64,000 nucleotides of DNA from Pipra filicauda (lineage: Eukaryota; Chordata; Aves; Passeriformes; Pipridae), in NCBI RefSeq assembly GCF_003945595.2, contig NW_024104415.1, positions 186,001-250,000 on the forward strand, given 5' to 3'. A program made the translations under genes and the position numbers. Of this stretch, positions 10,234 through 21,029 are shown piece by piece; within the stretch, counting starts at the first letter, position 1, and every line of letters starts with the position of its first letter. Under the pieces are notes generated by a model that saw only the letters and a list, made by a program, of their open reading frames with translations, had not been told where the DNA came from and searched no databases.

Positions 10234-11684
10234 GTAAGTTATTTTCCCTTGTTGTAAATCTCATGTAATTGTGGTTTTATTACCTTTTTTTAGTTTTTTT
10301 CTTTTTTTTTTCCTTGGAGTTGGCTTCTTTCATTATTTTTTTTAAGATAGATAATTATCTATGTTAATCAGTACTGTTGAACTCTTATCAGTTGGTTTGT
10401 CATCCATGTAACTTTACAAAGTTCTTGCCTTTTCTTTGAAATTCTACTTCTGTTAAAATCCCTCGTGAAACTTTTGTGTCATAAATTCTGATCTTGGCCA
10501 GAGGATTGTGTTACTAATTTTCCACCCACACAAGAGTTCAGGATGGTAAAAGACAACAGACTGAGGGAAAAGGCTTTTACTCTGGCTATTTCCTGTCCAT
10601 GTGTTTGAAAAAAGACTTGGAAAAGCCCATTTGAATCTAATGTTAAACTCAAGATAAGTCCCAAAGAAACCATCAGAGAGCTGATTACAAGGGACTTGCT
10701 AAGAAGTGAGTTCTTAAATAGGAACTGGTGTTAAGTGCCAAAAAAAAGGAAATTAATCTGGAGTCAGGAGAGGAGGCAAAGCCCTGAGTGTCCATGTGTT
10801 GGAATTGCAAGGATGGATTTAATGGCAAAATAAGGTTGGCTGTCCTGCTTGTCATACAAATCTTGAAATGACATTAATGCAGCCTTACAACCTGTAGTTT
10901 CAGCTTCAGGTTTCAAGTGAGCTTTAGATTCTAGTTTATAAATTTTCCACTCTCAGTTTTGTTTTCTGATTGCAAGACATGTTCACATCATTATTTCCAA
11001 CTTGGAATCTGGTTTTAGCTTCTGTTAAGCTCAGCACTTTTCAGTTTGTGTTTGAACAATTACAGAGGACATCCCAAATTCATTTGTTAGAGTCCTTTAA
11101 AAAGAATGTTCCTGTTGAAAATAGGATTTATAAACTCTGCACTTGAATGAATAGCTGAGATACAGAAATCAGGGAGGAATTAGCAGGAGCTTTTGTTCAG
11201 GTTTTGTGCTTAATTGCTGTGATAAATTTAACAAAATGAGTTATCTAATTTTAGATGGATTGTGAATTTTGACGATAAAAGGGTTGGTTTACCTTTGGGA
11301 GCATTGTCCAAGTGTTCCCTTGTGTGTGTGTGCAGCAATTTGCAATCCTGACAGTCAGGCCATTGAGAGCCTCTTTACAAGGTGGGATTGGAAGAATAAG
11401 ATCTTTGAATACACATTAGTCCCTGATTTAGGAGAAATGCAAGCGAATTGCAATGGATTTATCATTAATTTCCTTGGAACACAAGGGGGCATTGCTGCTC
11501 CTCTTTTTCAGTACAGCCAGAATCGATGGATGAGGATCTTTTCTTGAGCTGGGTGTGCTCCAGTCCCAGAGAAACCCCTGATAACACATTCTCAGGTTAT
11601 TGCTATTTCTTCACTGTAAAAATCCCAGTTTACTGAAGGGACTGGGAGTTGCTGGTCAGTGTGACTGGTGATGCAGAGCTGTTC
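10234..11684 (+). other. PDE4B: PDE4B1 intron, left part
   Basis: The donor at 10234 opens an intron that does not close in this window, so it is longer than 53 kb for PDE4B1. T-rich runs occur at 10287-10313 (tagtttttttcttttttttt). Nothing else is seen. Confidence 0.75.
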
Positions 11685-12214
11685 CAACAGGACCTCACCT
11701 GGAATATTGGGGCAGTTTGCGGCACCACAATATAAGGAAGATATGAAGCCATTAGAGAGTGTCCAAAGGAGGGCAGTGGAGATGAGGAAGGGCCCTGAGG
11801 GGAAGCCGTGTGAGGAGCAGCTGAGGGCACTTGGTGTGTTCAGCTGGAGGAGACTGAGGGGAGACCTCATTGCAGTTACAACTTCCTTGGGAGGGGAAGA
11901 GGAGGGGCAGGCACTGATCTCTGCTCTGTGGGGACCAGGGACAGGACCCCAGGGAATGGCCTGAAGTTGTGTCAGGGAAGGTTTAAGTTGGATCTCAGGA
12001 AAAGGTTCTTCCCCCAGGGGGTGGTTGGGCACTGAACAGGCTCCCCAGGGCAGTGGTCACAGCACCAAGGCTGCCAGAGCTCAGGGAGTGTTTGGATGAT
12101 CCTCTGGGCACCTGGTGTGACTCTTGGGGATGGTCCTGTGCAGGGCTGAGGGTTGGACTGAATGATCCTTGTGGGTCCCTTCCAACTCACATATTCTGGG
12201 ATTCTGTGGTTCTG
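11685..12214 (+). repeat. CR1 3' end, long, 'gggaccagggacaggacc' subfamily
   Basis: This copy reaches further 5' than its relatives, with ACCTGGAATATTGGGGCAG and CACCACAATATAAGGAAG before the AGAGAGTGTCC block. It ends ATTCTGGGATTCTGTGGTTC. It overlaps an apparent 146-codon reverse frame that is not a gene. Confidence 0.94.
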
Positions 12215-12425
12215 TTTTTGCATCGCCCTCACCATTCTGACCAGTGAGATTGGCTGCTCTTACAGCTGGGCAGGAGACTGGTCTGAACTTTTCCATTTTC
12301 TGTTTAAGTTCTAGTCCTTGAGGGTTTTTCCCTAGTTTAGCGCTGATCCCTACCCATGCCAGGCAGTTCCTTCGCTATGCAATTCCCAGTTATTTGGGGC
12401 CTGACTAGACTCTCAGGGAGCACAG

Positions 12426-12762
12426 TCATAGAACCACAGAATTGTCAAAGTTGGAAAAGACCTTTAGTATCATCAAGTCCAACCTTTAACCAGCATCACC
12501 ATTAACCCATATCCCCAAGTGCCACATCCACATGTTTTTTGACCCCTCCAGGGATGGTGACTCCCTGAGTAGCTGTGCCAAGGCTGGACAACAGTTCTCA
12601 TCAAGGAATTTTCCCTAATAACCAACTTAAACCTCCCCTGGCACAGTTTGAGGACGTTGCCTCTCATCCTGCCCCTTGTTCCCTGGGAGCAGAGCCTGAC
12701 CCCCACCTGGCTCAACCCTCCTGTCAGGGAGTTGCAGAGAGCGAGAAGGTCCCCCCCCTCAT
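12426..12762 (-). repeat. CR1 3' end, reverse
   Basis: The + strand starts gtcatagaaccacagaattg and passes CAAGTGCCACATCCACATG, CTAATAACCAACTTAAACC and CCCTTGTTCCCTGGGAGCAG, the reverse complement of the 'gatgtggcac' CR1 type. Confidence 0.92.
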
Positions 12763-12889
12763 GACTGAGATGTTTTTGGAGCAGGATCTGGTCCCCAAAC
12801 TCTTTGGGTTTCTACATCATGGCTCAGTTCTGCATGAAGTACACCCCAGACACAGGTTAAATTTGTATAATCCCGGTATTTGTGGTTGC

Positions 12890-13080
12890 CTTGGAACAGC
12901 TTTGGAATGAGATGAGCATTAAGAGACTGAGTGAGTGGGCAATAAAGGAAAATTTCAGTGTGGATAAATATAAAGTGATATCACTGAGCAGGAAAGAATT
13001 GGAGCTGAAAACCAATGTTGCCCTGCAGGAACAAGATCCTGGATGTGGGATAGAAGTCCAATAGATGTGCAGTTTGACAA
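12890..13080 (+). repeat. Decayed CR1 coding remnant (RT C-terminal region)
   Basis: The + frame reads ...LSEWAIKENFSVDKYKVISL..., which resembles the conserved 'W...FNV-KCKV-H-GRNN' stretch near the C terminus of CR1 reverse transcriptase. The frame then decays. It is an old copy and non-functional. Confidence 0.55.
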
Positions 13081-14531
13081 TCTGAATGGAGAAGACTTAT
13101 AAGCTTCTTTTGCCCAAATTTTGTTCATATTTTCATAAAACTTGTTAAAATGTTTTCCACCATCCTGCTCCGTATTTTATAACTAAAGCTTTGCGATAAG
13201 AAATCTGGGCAAGAGTGAAGAGAGAGGGTGTGAAGAATATATTTGTAGCTACACTTAGAGCATCCAAAATAGTTCTCTTCCCTATTTTTTTGATACTTTC
13301 CAGCTCCTGGGATGGGTTTGAGAGCTGGAGGCTCATTTCCACTCTTTCCACACATTTTATTCAGGTGTGTGGAGATATTTTGACAGTTTTGCAGCAAATT
13401 TCTCTGTTGAAACAAAAATAAGTTCTGTGATGTGTCCCAAAGCATAAGGAAAAAAGAGTTATATGAAGAGTTGATATGGTTAATATTGAATATTGGAGTT
13501 TTTCAAAGCTTAGAGGTTCTGTTAAATATTTAGACTGTGGTATTAAATGCTTTATTAAATACATGTTTGTGTGACTGTGAATTTGCCATTTGTCCATGAG
13601 CAGATCTATGGCTTGTCTCTTCTGAAAGAATTTTATTGGGCAGGTCAGAATTTAAGAGGAAAATACTAAAGGATTGATCCTATTCTCCACATCCACCTCA
13701 AAACCTTCCTGGAGTGCGTTTTTCAGGTGTACAAGTGGATTATGACGAGGGTTGATGTATTGAGTGGCAGATCTACTCTTGTATCTGCTCCTGTAGTACT
13801 GCTCCTTGTTCTCCAGATGGTGATCGTGGGCAGCAAATTAAATGCAACGGCAGAAACTAAATAAAACAAAAATTCAGTGTAATTTTGGGCAACTGAAACC
13901 TTCAGCAAAAATGCTGAGTTCAGCCAGAGCCGGCTCGTAGTCCCTGGGAAACTGTTAGTAATTAATTGAGGGATAGATAAGATGGGAATTAATTGAGGGA
14001 TAGATAAGGTGGGAATTAATTAAGGGGTAGATAAGGAAAGTTAGAAAGATAAATTGGTGGAGATTTGCATGGAGAATTAAAAGGATAACAAAATTATTAT
14101 TGCTAGTAAACCAAGCAGAAGGTAATTTGCCCAAATATTCCTTTACATATTTGAAACCTGTAAATCCTATGGGATAAAAGGAAATATTTTGGATAATAGG
14201 AAGCCTTAACAGGAATGGTGGGATGAATCCCAGGAGTTCAGAAGGAGATGATGCTTTGGAGAAGTATGGGGCTTTTTTTTTAATTTTGTTTTGTGTTTTA
14301 GATGTTGTTTCAGACCCTGGGATAGCACCCTGTGAAATAGGTTAAAGTCTTATTTCTTAGATAATTGCAAATTCAACTAGAGAAGAACCAAAGGAATATC
14401 CTGCAAGCTTGGAATAGAAAAAAAAATAATAGATGAGCTGGCTTACCATATGATGTGAAAAATAAAAACTAGAGGAAAAAATACTTAAACCCACATTTTT
14501 AGGTTTTATACTGATATTTGAAATTATTTAA
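13081..14531. other. Intron; no feature besides the 27-bp minisatellite
   Basis: AT-rich sequence. Opposite-strand frames at 13125-13445 have no recognisable content. Confidence 0.6.
13961..14037. repeat. 27-bp minisatellite, about 2.8 copies
   Basis: The unit is attaattgagggatagata followed by agatggga. Copies start at 13961, 13988 and 14015; the third is changed and truncated (attaattaaggggtagataa). Confidence 0.9.
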
Positions 14532-14582
14532 AACACAGAATGGTTGAAGTTGGAAGGGACTTCTGGACATCACCTGCTTCAA
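14532..14582 (-). repeat. CR1 3' tail, reverse
   Basis: The + strand reads cacagaatggttgaagttgg then aagggacttctggacatcac, the reverse of an older CR1 terminus. Confidence 0.75.
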
Positions 14583-16467
14583 AATGTTATTTATTTCCAT
14601 AAATCCCATCAGTTTTCATGGTAATGAAGCAGGATCAGTTATTCTGATTGAACACACTTCATGGATTTCAAAAGCCTGCATCACATTTCTGTGGGGCATT
14701 TCCTTACTTTGGAAAAGGAGGTCAGCTCTACTCATCAGAACATCTCATTTATTCTGTGGGGGAAAAAGGTTTTAATTATGCTGTGCATAATTAAAATAAT
14801 ATACATTATGATGGAAAATGTATATGAAACCTTTGTTTTGAAAAAGGCTTACTGTGATTTGTCCTAACGATATAAAAGGTGTCTTTGAAGAGATCTGGAA
14901 ACAGCCCTAAAGGATTTTGCTTGCTCAGTGACTTTTTTATGGTTTTAATAGGTAAAAATATTACCTGGTCCATTTAGGGATGGTGAAAATATTACCTGGT
15001 CCATTTAAGTATGGCTTTCTCCTGGTGCTGGACACTGGATTTGGTGGGAGCTTGGAGTGCTGGGGATCCCTCAAGATAATCCCTGAAAGCTGAAAATGTT
15101 CTGTTTGGAGGTTGTTCCTACGTTGTCTGCAGGTGGATCAAAGAAGTTACATAAAGAGGCTTAAATCTGTTTGAGCCCACCAAGGTGGGAAAGGAAAATT
15201 CCTTGACTTTATTGTCAGTCATTTTAATACCTCCCAAAGATGTGGCAGAGGAAATGCCAATAGATAATTTAGAGAAATATCTTCTCTAAAATATTGCTAT
15301 TTTTTCCCTTAGTAAGATGTAACCCACTAGAGAATATCCCATCCTTGCTGACTTTTTGGATTGGTGGTTCTTCCTGATGAGGATCAGTCAAAGAAATCCA
15401 ACTAAACCATGGTGGTGTTGGCACCCCCGGGGAGCTGCTCCCCTGGCTCTGGTTTGGGGGGTCACTACTGGACCCCCAACCCCATCTAATATTATGCAAC
15501 AAATCCTGGAGATCTGTTTATTAAAATAAATCCCAGGAATCCTTTCTATTGGGAAAAAATAGTGGGCAACCCAAATATCCAGAGGTCAATGCTCGCCCAT
15601 TGTGTGGGTGGTCAGTGCAAATGCCAACCTGTCCAAAAAGGAGCTGCTGCACAGATAATTTGTGTATCTCTGACTTAGCCCTGGAGTTATTTTCTGAGCT
15701 GAAAATACCCAGATAAGTGTTTTGTCTGCCTATATTTAGACATTGTCTGTTGCCATCAGTTTTTGAAGCTCTCGGATCTTCTTCTCTGTTGGCACATTTT
15801 TTTATTTTCCTGTTTTCTTGAAAGCCTAAATAGAATAACTATTATTTGTATGGGATGTAGTTAGTGTAGAGGAATTTTGTTAATGTTGGATTTGTCACAG
15901 GTTTTGAATTAAAATTATAATTATTCAATAAATGTCTTTTTGTACACAATTTATATTTTATTGCTGTAATATTATCCTTGAATTCATTTCCACTTATTTT
16001 AGTCAAAATTATAACATCCCCCTTTGGTGTGAATTGCAAGATGAGCCCAGTAATTTTATTGAGGATGATTCTGAAGTTTGGTGCTGCAAGGTTTGCCTGG
16101 AGATGCAAGTCTTCAAAACAGAGGTAGCTGTAGGCACACAAAAAAGGCTTTTCATGATTAAATTATAATTATATACCTCAATCCAGCATGCGACAAGACA
16201 GCTTGAAATGTATGTGGAATGGAAAAAAATGAATCACTCTTAATCAGCAAAAGACAAAGAAGCTTCTGAAATATTATGTTCAAACTTCATCCTCCCAAGA
16301 ATATAAAATAAATGAAGATTATGGAAATACCGTTGATAGAAAAGCTGAATCAGACAATAATTTGACATGATTTTCTTTTAAGCTTCTGACTAATGATAAC
16401 TTCATTTGAAAGGCAAGATCTGACACAGTTTGTTGTGTTACCTGGAGAACTCCAGGTGGTTCTCAGC
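14583..16467. other. Intron; no feature besides the 31-bp duplication
   Basis: AT-rich. A short GC-rich spot at 15415-15490 (cacccccggggagctgctcc) contains no CpG cluster. Confidence 0.6.
14955..15014. repeat. 31-bp direct tandem duplication
   Basis: Two adjacent units each begin aaaatattacctggtccatt (14955 and 14986) and differ only near the right end of the second unit. Confidence 0.9.
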
Positions 16468-16619
16468 TGATCTGTGACATTCCATCCCTATAAGTGTTCA
16501 AGGCCAGGTTGGACAGGGCTTGGAGCAACCTGGGATAGTGGAAGGTGTCCCTGCCCATGGCAGGGGATGGAACTGGAAGAGCGTTAAGGTCCCTCCCAAC
16601 CCAAACCATTCTATGATTA
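16468..16619 (+). repeat. CR1 3' terminal fragment
   Basis: The fragment runs from CATTCCATCCCTATAAGTGT to ACCATTCTATGATT. It is followed 40 bases later by a second sense CR1 of another subfamily. Confidence 0.93.
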
Positions 16620-16659
16620 GATAAGTTTTTGTTCAGTATTTGGACTCATTCCTCCAGAA

Positions 16660-16938
16660 TAACAAGTGACAGGACAAGAGGAAAAGGCTTCAGGTTGCAC
16701 CAGGGGAGTTTTAAATTGAGTATTAGGGAAATTTTTTTATGGAAGGGGTTGTTCAGCCCTGACATGGGCTGCCCAGGACAGTGGTGGAGTCCTCATCCCT
16801 GGAGGTGTTAAAACCATGTAGATGTGGCACCTGAGGACAGGATTTAGTGGTGAACATAGTGGTGGTGCTGGTTGATGGTTAGACTTAATGATCTTAGGGG
16901 TCTTTTCTGACTCTTAACAGTTCTGTGATTCTGTGATT
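16660..16938 (+). repeat. CR1 3' end
   Basis: The copy begins ataacaagtgacaggacaag and includes GGTTGCACCAGGGGAGTTTT, TAGATGTGGCACCTGAGGAC and the tail CAGTTCTGTGATTCTGTGATT. It belongs to the 'ggatgtggcac' type. Confidence 0.92.
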
Positions 16939-18125
16939 TCCCTGGAAAAAATTCAACCAAATTCACTTATATATAAATCACATTTCTAAATACTTGTAAC
17001 CAAACTACTGACTCAGTTTACCAGATTAGTCATGATCTGTATCCACCAGGCACTGGGGGAGTCAGATGCCTTCAGACCTTCTCTTACATGTTTTCAGTAG
17101 CTATGTCAAGACTTCCTAGAATATTTTTAAACTTCCATTTTGTAGGAATTCCCTCCTGGGTCCTTTGAGCACAGACCCTGCTAACACTGAGAGTGTCACT
17201 GGGATGAATTAGGGGACAAGGACATGGTGTTGACCAAGGCCAACAGCAGAGGACATGTTCTTGCCCTGACTGCTGCTCCATGGGCTCGTTACCCATTGTT
17301 GGACACTCTTTCCATGAAGAAAAACATGAGACTTGTTATAAACTTGGCCACAGCCACCTCCTCTCTGACCCTGTTTTTATTGGCACTGGCAGTGAGCTGC
17401 TTTCTAGGATTTTTGGCTGGGATTTTATTCCTTTAATTAAGCCGTAATGGACAAAGCTATGTGGGAATCCTGACAATTGAGCAACTGCATTTTCTGTTCT
17501 TTCCCAGCACCAAAACCTGAGGCACCTGGCAAAGCTGGAGGTTCCAACCCTGCTGTTGAACAGGAGATGGAGTGAGCTTTACCTGTCTTTGTCAGGAGTT
17601 CCTTAGGGAAAAATAACTATAAATAAATGAACTTGTAAACATGGTACTGTTTAACCTGAGAGAGATGATAAGGTGTAGTTGGTCTGAAACACAAAGAAAT
17701 CCAAATAACTGGCATATAAACTGTTTTGTGAGTCAACTGCTGCAGAACTAAGAGGCTGGAAGAGCAAAATACAAAACCTAAGCAGACTTGGATTAATGTG
17801 GATTTTTCTGTTCCTGCTCAGCCACCACAGGTGAGACCAATATCAGAGAAATATGTGGGCTCATGAAAATGATTTAAATCCTTTTGCTGAAAGGAAGAGG
17901 GCAGTCCAAGGCTAAGCATTCCTTTTTGTCCCCTTTCCATTGCCTCTGTGAGTGGGGGTGCTGCCAACCAACCCAAACTGTAGCTTTTCATGGGAGTGTG
18001 TGGCAGGATGCAAAAATGACCTGATAAAGTGGGAGCCCGAATTGCTTCTACAGGATTATCGGGCAGCAGTGAGAACATTGCTCTGCCAGAGCAATATTGA
18101 TTTTTTTTCTTACTTGTCACTGTTT
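16939..18125. other. Intron; no feature seen
   Basis: Unique sequence. A 100-codon reverse frame and a 127-codon forward frame near 17818-18335 overlap each other and the next CR1. Confidence 0.6.
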
Positions 18126-18406
18126 TACAGAATCACAGAATCATTTAGGTTGGAAAAACCTCTCAAACCATCGAGTCCAACCACGCCCCAGCACTGCCAA
18201 TCCCACTACCAACCCATGTCCCCAAGTGCCACATTCACATGGCTTTTAAATCCCACCAGGGATGGGGACTCCCACTGCCCTGGGCAGGCTGGACAACCCT
18301 TTTGGAGAAGAAATTTCCCCCAATATCCAACCTAAACCTCCGCTGGCACAACTTGAGGCCATTTTCCCTTGTTCTGTCATTTGTTACCTGGGAGAAGACA
18401 CCAACA
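18126..18406 (-). repeat. CR1 3' end, reverse
   Basis: The + strand begins cagaatcacagaatcattta and includes CCCCAAGTGCCACATTCACA, GCACAACTTGAGGCCATTTT and TTGTTACCTGGGAGAAGACA. Confidence 0.92.
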
Positions 18407-18603
18407 CCCGTTTTCATTTTCATTTTACATGAAAATTACAGATACATTTGTAATTTTATAACATTTTTAATGATGTTTGCATTTTTTATTTAGCAAGGAC
18501 TAAGTTACACTGGGTGATATTGGCCAGTAGCTGTGGTGCCCATAGTTGCCTCTGGCTATGGGCACAGAGTGACTCAGCATTGTGGAGAGCAAAGCCCTGG
18601 TCA

Positions 18604-18618
18604 GGTGAGCAAAGCCCT
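18604..18618. repeat. Left copy of a direct repeat flanking the SINE
   Basis: The sequence GGTGAGCAAAGCCCT recurs at 18777-18791 (14 of 15) and at 19097-19111 (15 of 15). A similar unit (GGAGAGCAAAGCCCT, 18584-18598) sits just upstream. The copies bracket the SINE and the next CR1. They could be target-site duplications or an older local repeat. Confidence 0.6.
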
Positions 18619-18619
18619 T

Positions 18620-18769
18620 ATTTCACAGAATCACAGAATGTTCTGAGTTGAAAGGGACCCACAAGGATCATCAAGTCCAACTCTTAAGTGAATGGCCCGT
18701 GAGATGATGAAGCCCACAACCTTGGTGTTATTAGCATCAGGCTATAACCAACTGAGCTTATCTCAGGCC
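18620..18769 (-). mobile_element. tRNA-Ile-derived SINE (TguSINE1-like)
   Basis: Read on the minus strand, the 5' head (18769 to 18693) matches tRNA-Ile with an AAU anticodon. It has the A-box AGCTCAGTTGGTTA, anticodon loop CTAATAA (18728-18734), AACACCAAGGTTGTGGG, and an acceptor-end CACGGGCCA. A short body follows (TTCACTTAAGAGTTGGACTT), then a CR1-like tail ACATTCTGTGATTCTGTGA. A tRNA-Ile head with a CR1 tail is the known layout of the songbird SINE TguSINE1, moved in trans by CR1 machinery. The B box is worn (GGGCTTCATC) and the head carries substitutions, so this is a dead copy. It is not a working tRNA gene because acceptor-stem pairing and the T arm are degraded. Confidence 0.85.
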
Positions 18770-18798
18770 CTGACTTGGTGAGCAGAGCCCTGATCCTG

Positions 18799-19096
18799 AT
18801 CTCTGCTCTGTGGGGACCAGGGACAGGACCCCAGGGAATGGCCTGAAGTTGTGTCAGGGCAGGTTTAGGTTGGATCTCAGAAGAAGGTTCTTCCCCCAGA
18901 GGGTGGTTGGGCACTGAACAGGCTCCCCAGGGCAGTGGTCACAGCACCAAGGCTGCCAGAGCTCCAGGAGTGTTTGGATGATCCTCTGGGGCACCTGGTG
19001 TGACTCTTGGGGATGGTCCTGTGCAGGGCTGAGGGTTAGACTGAATGATCCTTGTGGGTCCCTTCCAACTCAGCATATTCTGTGATTCTGTGATCT
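18799..19096 (+). repeat. CR1 3' end, 'gggaccagggacaggacc' subfamily, flanked by direct repeats
   Basis: The copy is truncated at TCTCTGCTCTGTGGGGACC and ends CAGCATATTCTGTGATTCTG. It lies between GGTGAGCAGAGCCCTGATCC (18777) and GGTGAGCAAAGCCCTAATCC (19097). It appears relatively young: its sequence is close to the inferred consensus and its tail is intact. Confidence 0.93.
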
Positions 19097-19119
19097 GGTG
19101 AGCAAAGCCCTAATCCTGG

Positions 19120-20412
19120 CTGTCAAATGCAGGTGACTCATGGGAGATGAGGTGTTTAGTCACAGGCGAATTCCTGGCAGAGGCAGGTGCACCTGCTGCT
19201 GATCACAGTCACAGAAGTGAGTAAAATGAATAAATAACACACTGACAAATCAAACAACAGCCTGGGGAAAGCTGAGCCAGCCTGTCCAGGCCAATATATT
19301 TTTAGAGATTCCTTCATACTGCATCTCTGTAGGAACATAAAGCCTCTTCTCAGCAGGATGGGTGAAATTTTAACACTTTTTTCCATTGGCTTCTCTTTTC
19401 TCAGGAGTCACCCCGAAGGTCTCTGCCTGTGAGGAATAAATTGGCTTATTGAATTAATTTGTAAAATATTAATCTATAGCTGGGAAATGAGAAAATAATC
19501 ATAAGTAATACAGATTGGTCTGACATATGTGATTACTCACTATGGATAATATAGAAGGCATTTAAATGTTCTCTGAGAATAAATCAAGCACAATTAAAGT
19601 TGCTAAGCAAATTCCCATCTTACATCATGCCTCTTTGGCTTATATAATTTTATAATAAGTGTAAAAAACCATACATTTGTAAATATATAAATGATAGAAA
19701 TATAAGTTTACATATAAAATATAAAAAGTATAAGTGAGATATTTTATTTTCTCAGATGTATCTGCTAAGAGGTAACAGTATAAATACCTGTAAGAAAAAG
19801 TAGCCCGGTAAGAGTTTGTACTTTTTTTGTTTAAATACTAAAAATTGCAAGGAAGCCAGATCAATCTTGTCTTGTGTGTGGTGTGATTTACTATGGAAAA
19901 ACTGTACCAAATCCAGTTTAGGACTAAACAGCACGTGAAAGGCACCAGGGTTACTGTTATTACTGACTCTTTCATGCGTGTTCTAAATGCAAATAATTTT
20001 CCTGTGGGAGAGAACACCTTGTAGAGCTCTGCTCAAACACTGCAGTGACCTGCTTGACGTAGATGACAAAGTCAGTGTGAACAGATGAGCATCCAACCAC
20101 TCAAAACTCTCAAGGTGTCTTTCCTAAAGATGGAATTCAGTTTTTGTGACTAAACTTAAAAGTATTCTGGAGTTTCTTGACCTTGTTAGAGGTAGGGAAT
20201 GTTTTAAAGGGCTAAAAACTTACAGAATCATATACAGAGGCTGCAAGTACTGGTTGTTAAACCAGAAATTAATATACAAGCTGCCTATTGAATGAGGAAT
20301 AGTCTTGTTTAACGGCAACTGGATGCTATGGACTGGGAAGAGCTCAAAAGGTGGCCTTTTATTTAGAGTGAGTGCTGTCCAACCTCTGCTGAGCTCAGAG
20401 GGGTGGGTAATG
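19120..20412. other. Intron; very AT-rich
   Basis: From 19440 to 19760 the sequence is low-complexity AT-rich (catataaaatataaaaagta). No coding signal. Confidence 0.6.
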
Positions 20413-20581
20413 TCATAGAATCACGGATTGGTTTGGGTTGGGAGGGACCTTAAAGCTCATCTCATTCCACCCCCTGCCATGGGCAGGGACACCTTCCACT
20501 AGCCCAGGTTGCTCCAAGCCCCGTCCAACCTGGCCTTGAACACTTCCAGGGATGGGGCAGCCACAGCTTCCCCGGGCAACA
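20413..20581 (-). repeat. CR1 3' terminal fragment, reverse
   Basis: The + strand runs from tcatagaatcacggattggt to GCCACAGCTTCCCCGGGCAA. Confidence 0.94.
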
Positions 20582-21029
20582 ACATCAGCATCTCTTCACA
20601 GCTTCAGATAATGTTTCTTTGCTGTTCCATTTAAGCCCTGAGTTTGTATTGTGTGTTTTGGAAGGTTGATCTCCATGCTGTGTTGTGGCTTTCCTTTACT
20701 GCCTTGTAGAAAGATGTGGCTGATCAAAAGCATCTCCAATTACAATGGTGAATTCTTATTATTCAGGTTAAATTACTATTTTAATGCCTCACAGTTTGGG
20801 ATGATAGTTTAAAATGCCAATCATAGTTCTGTATTTAAGTCAATGCTTTAAGCAAATTTGCTGCTACTCTGAGGGAACTAAAAGTGAAAACGGGACTAGG
20901 ATGGGGTAGAATTAACTAACACTGACTTTACCCCTCATGGAATTAGTAGCACTCACTGGTGGGAGGGACATAATATATCTCTTGGTTGTGATGGAAAGGA
21001 AATCAAGAAGGCCGGAAGTATGTTTTGTA

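Noticed and set aside
18693..18769. Functional tRNA-Ile gene
   Set aside because: The anticodon loop is intact, but the T arm and acceptor stem are degraded and a SINE body with CR1 tail follows directly.
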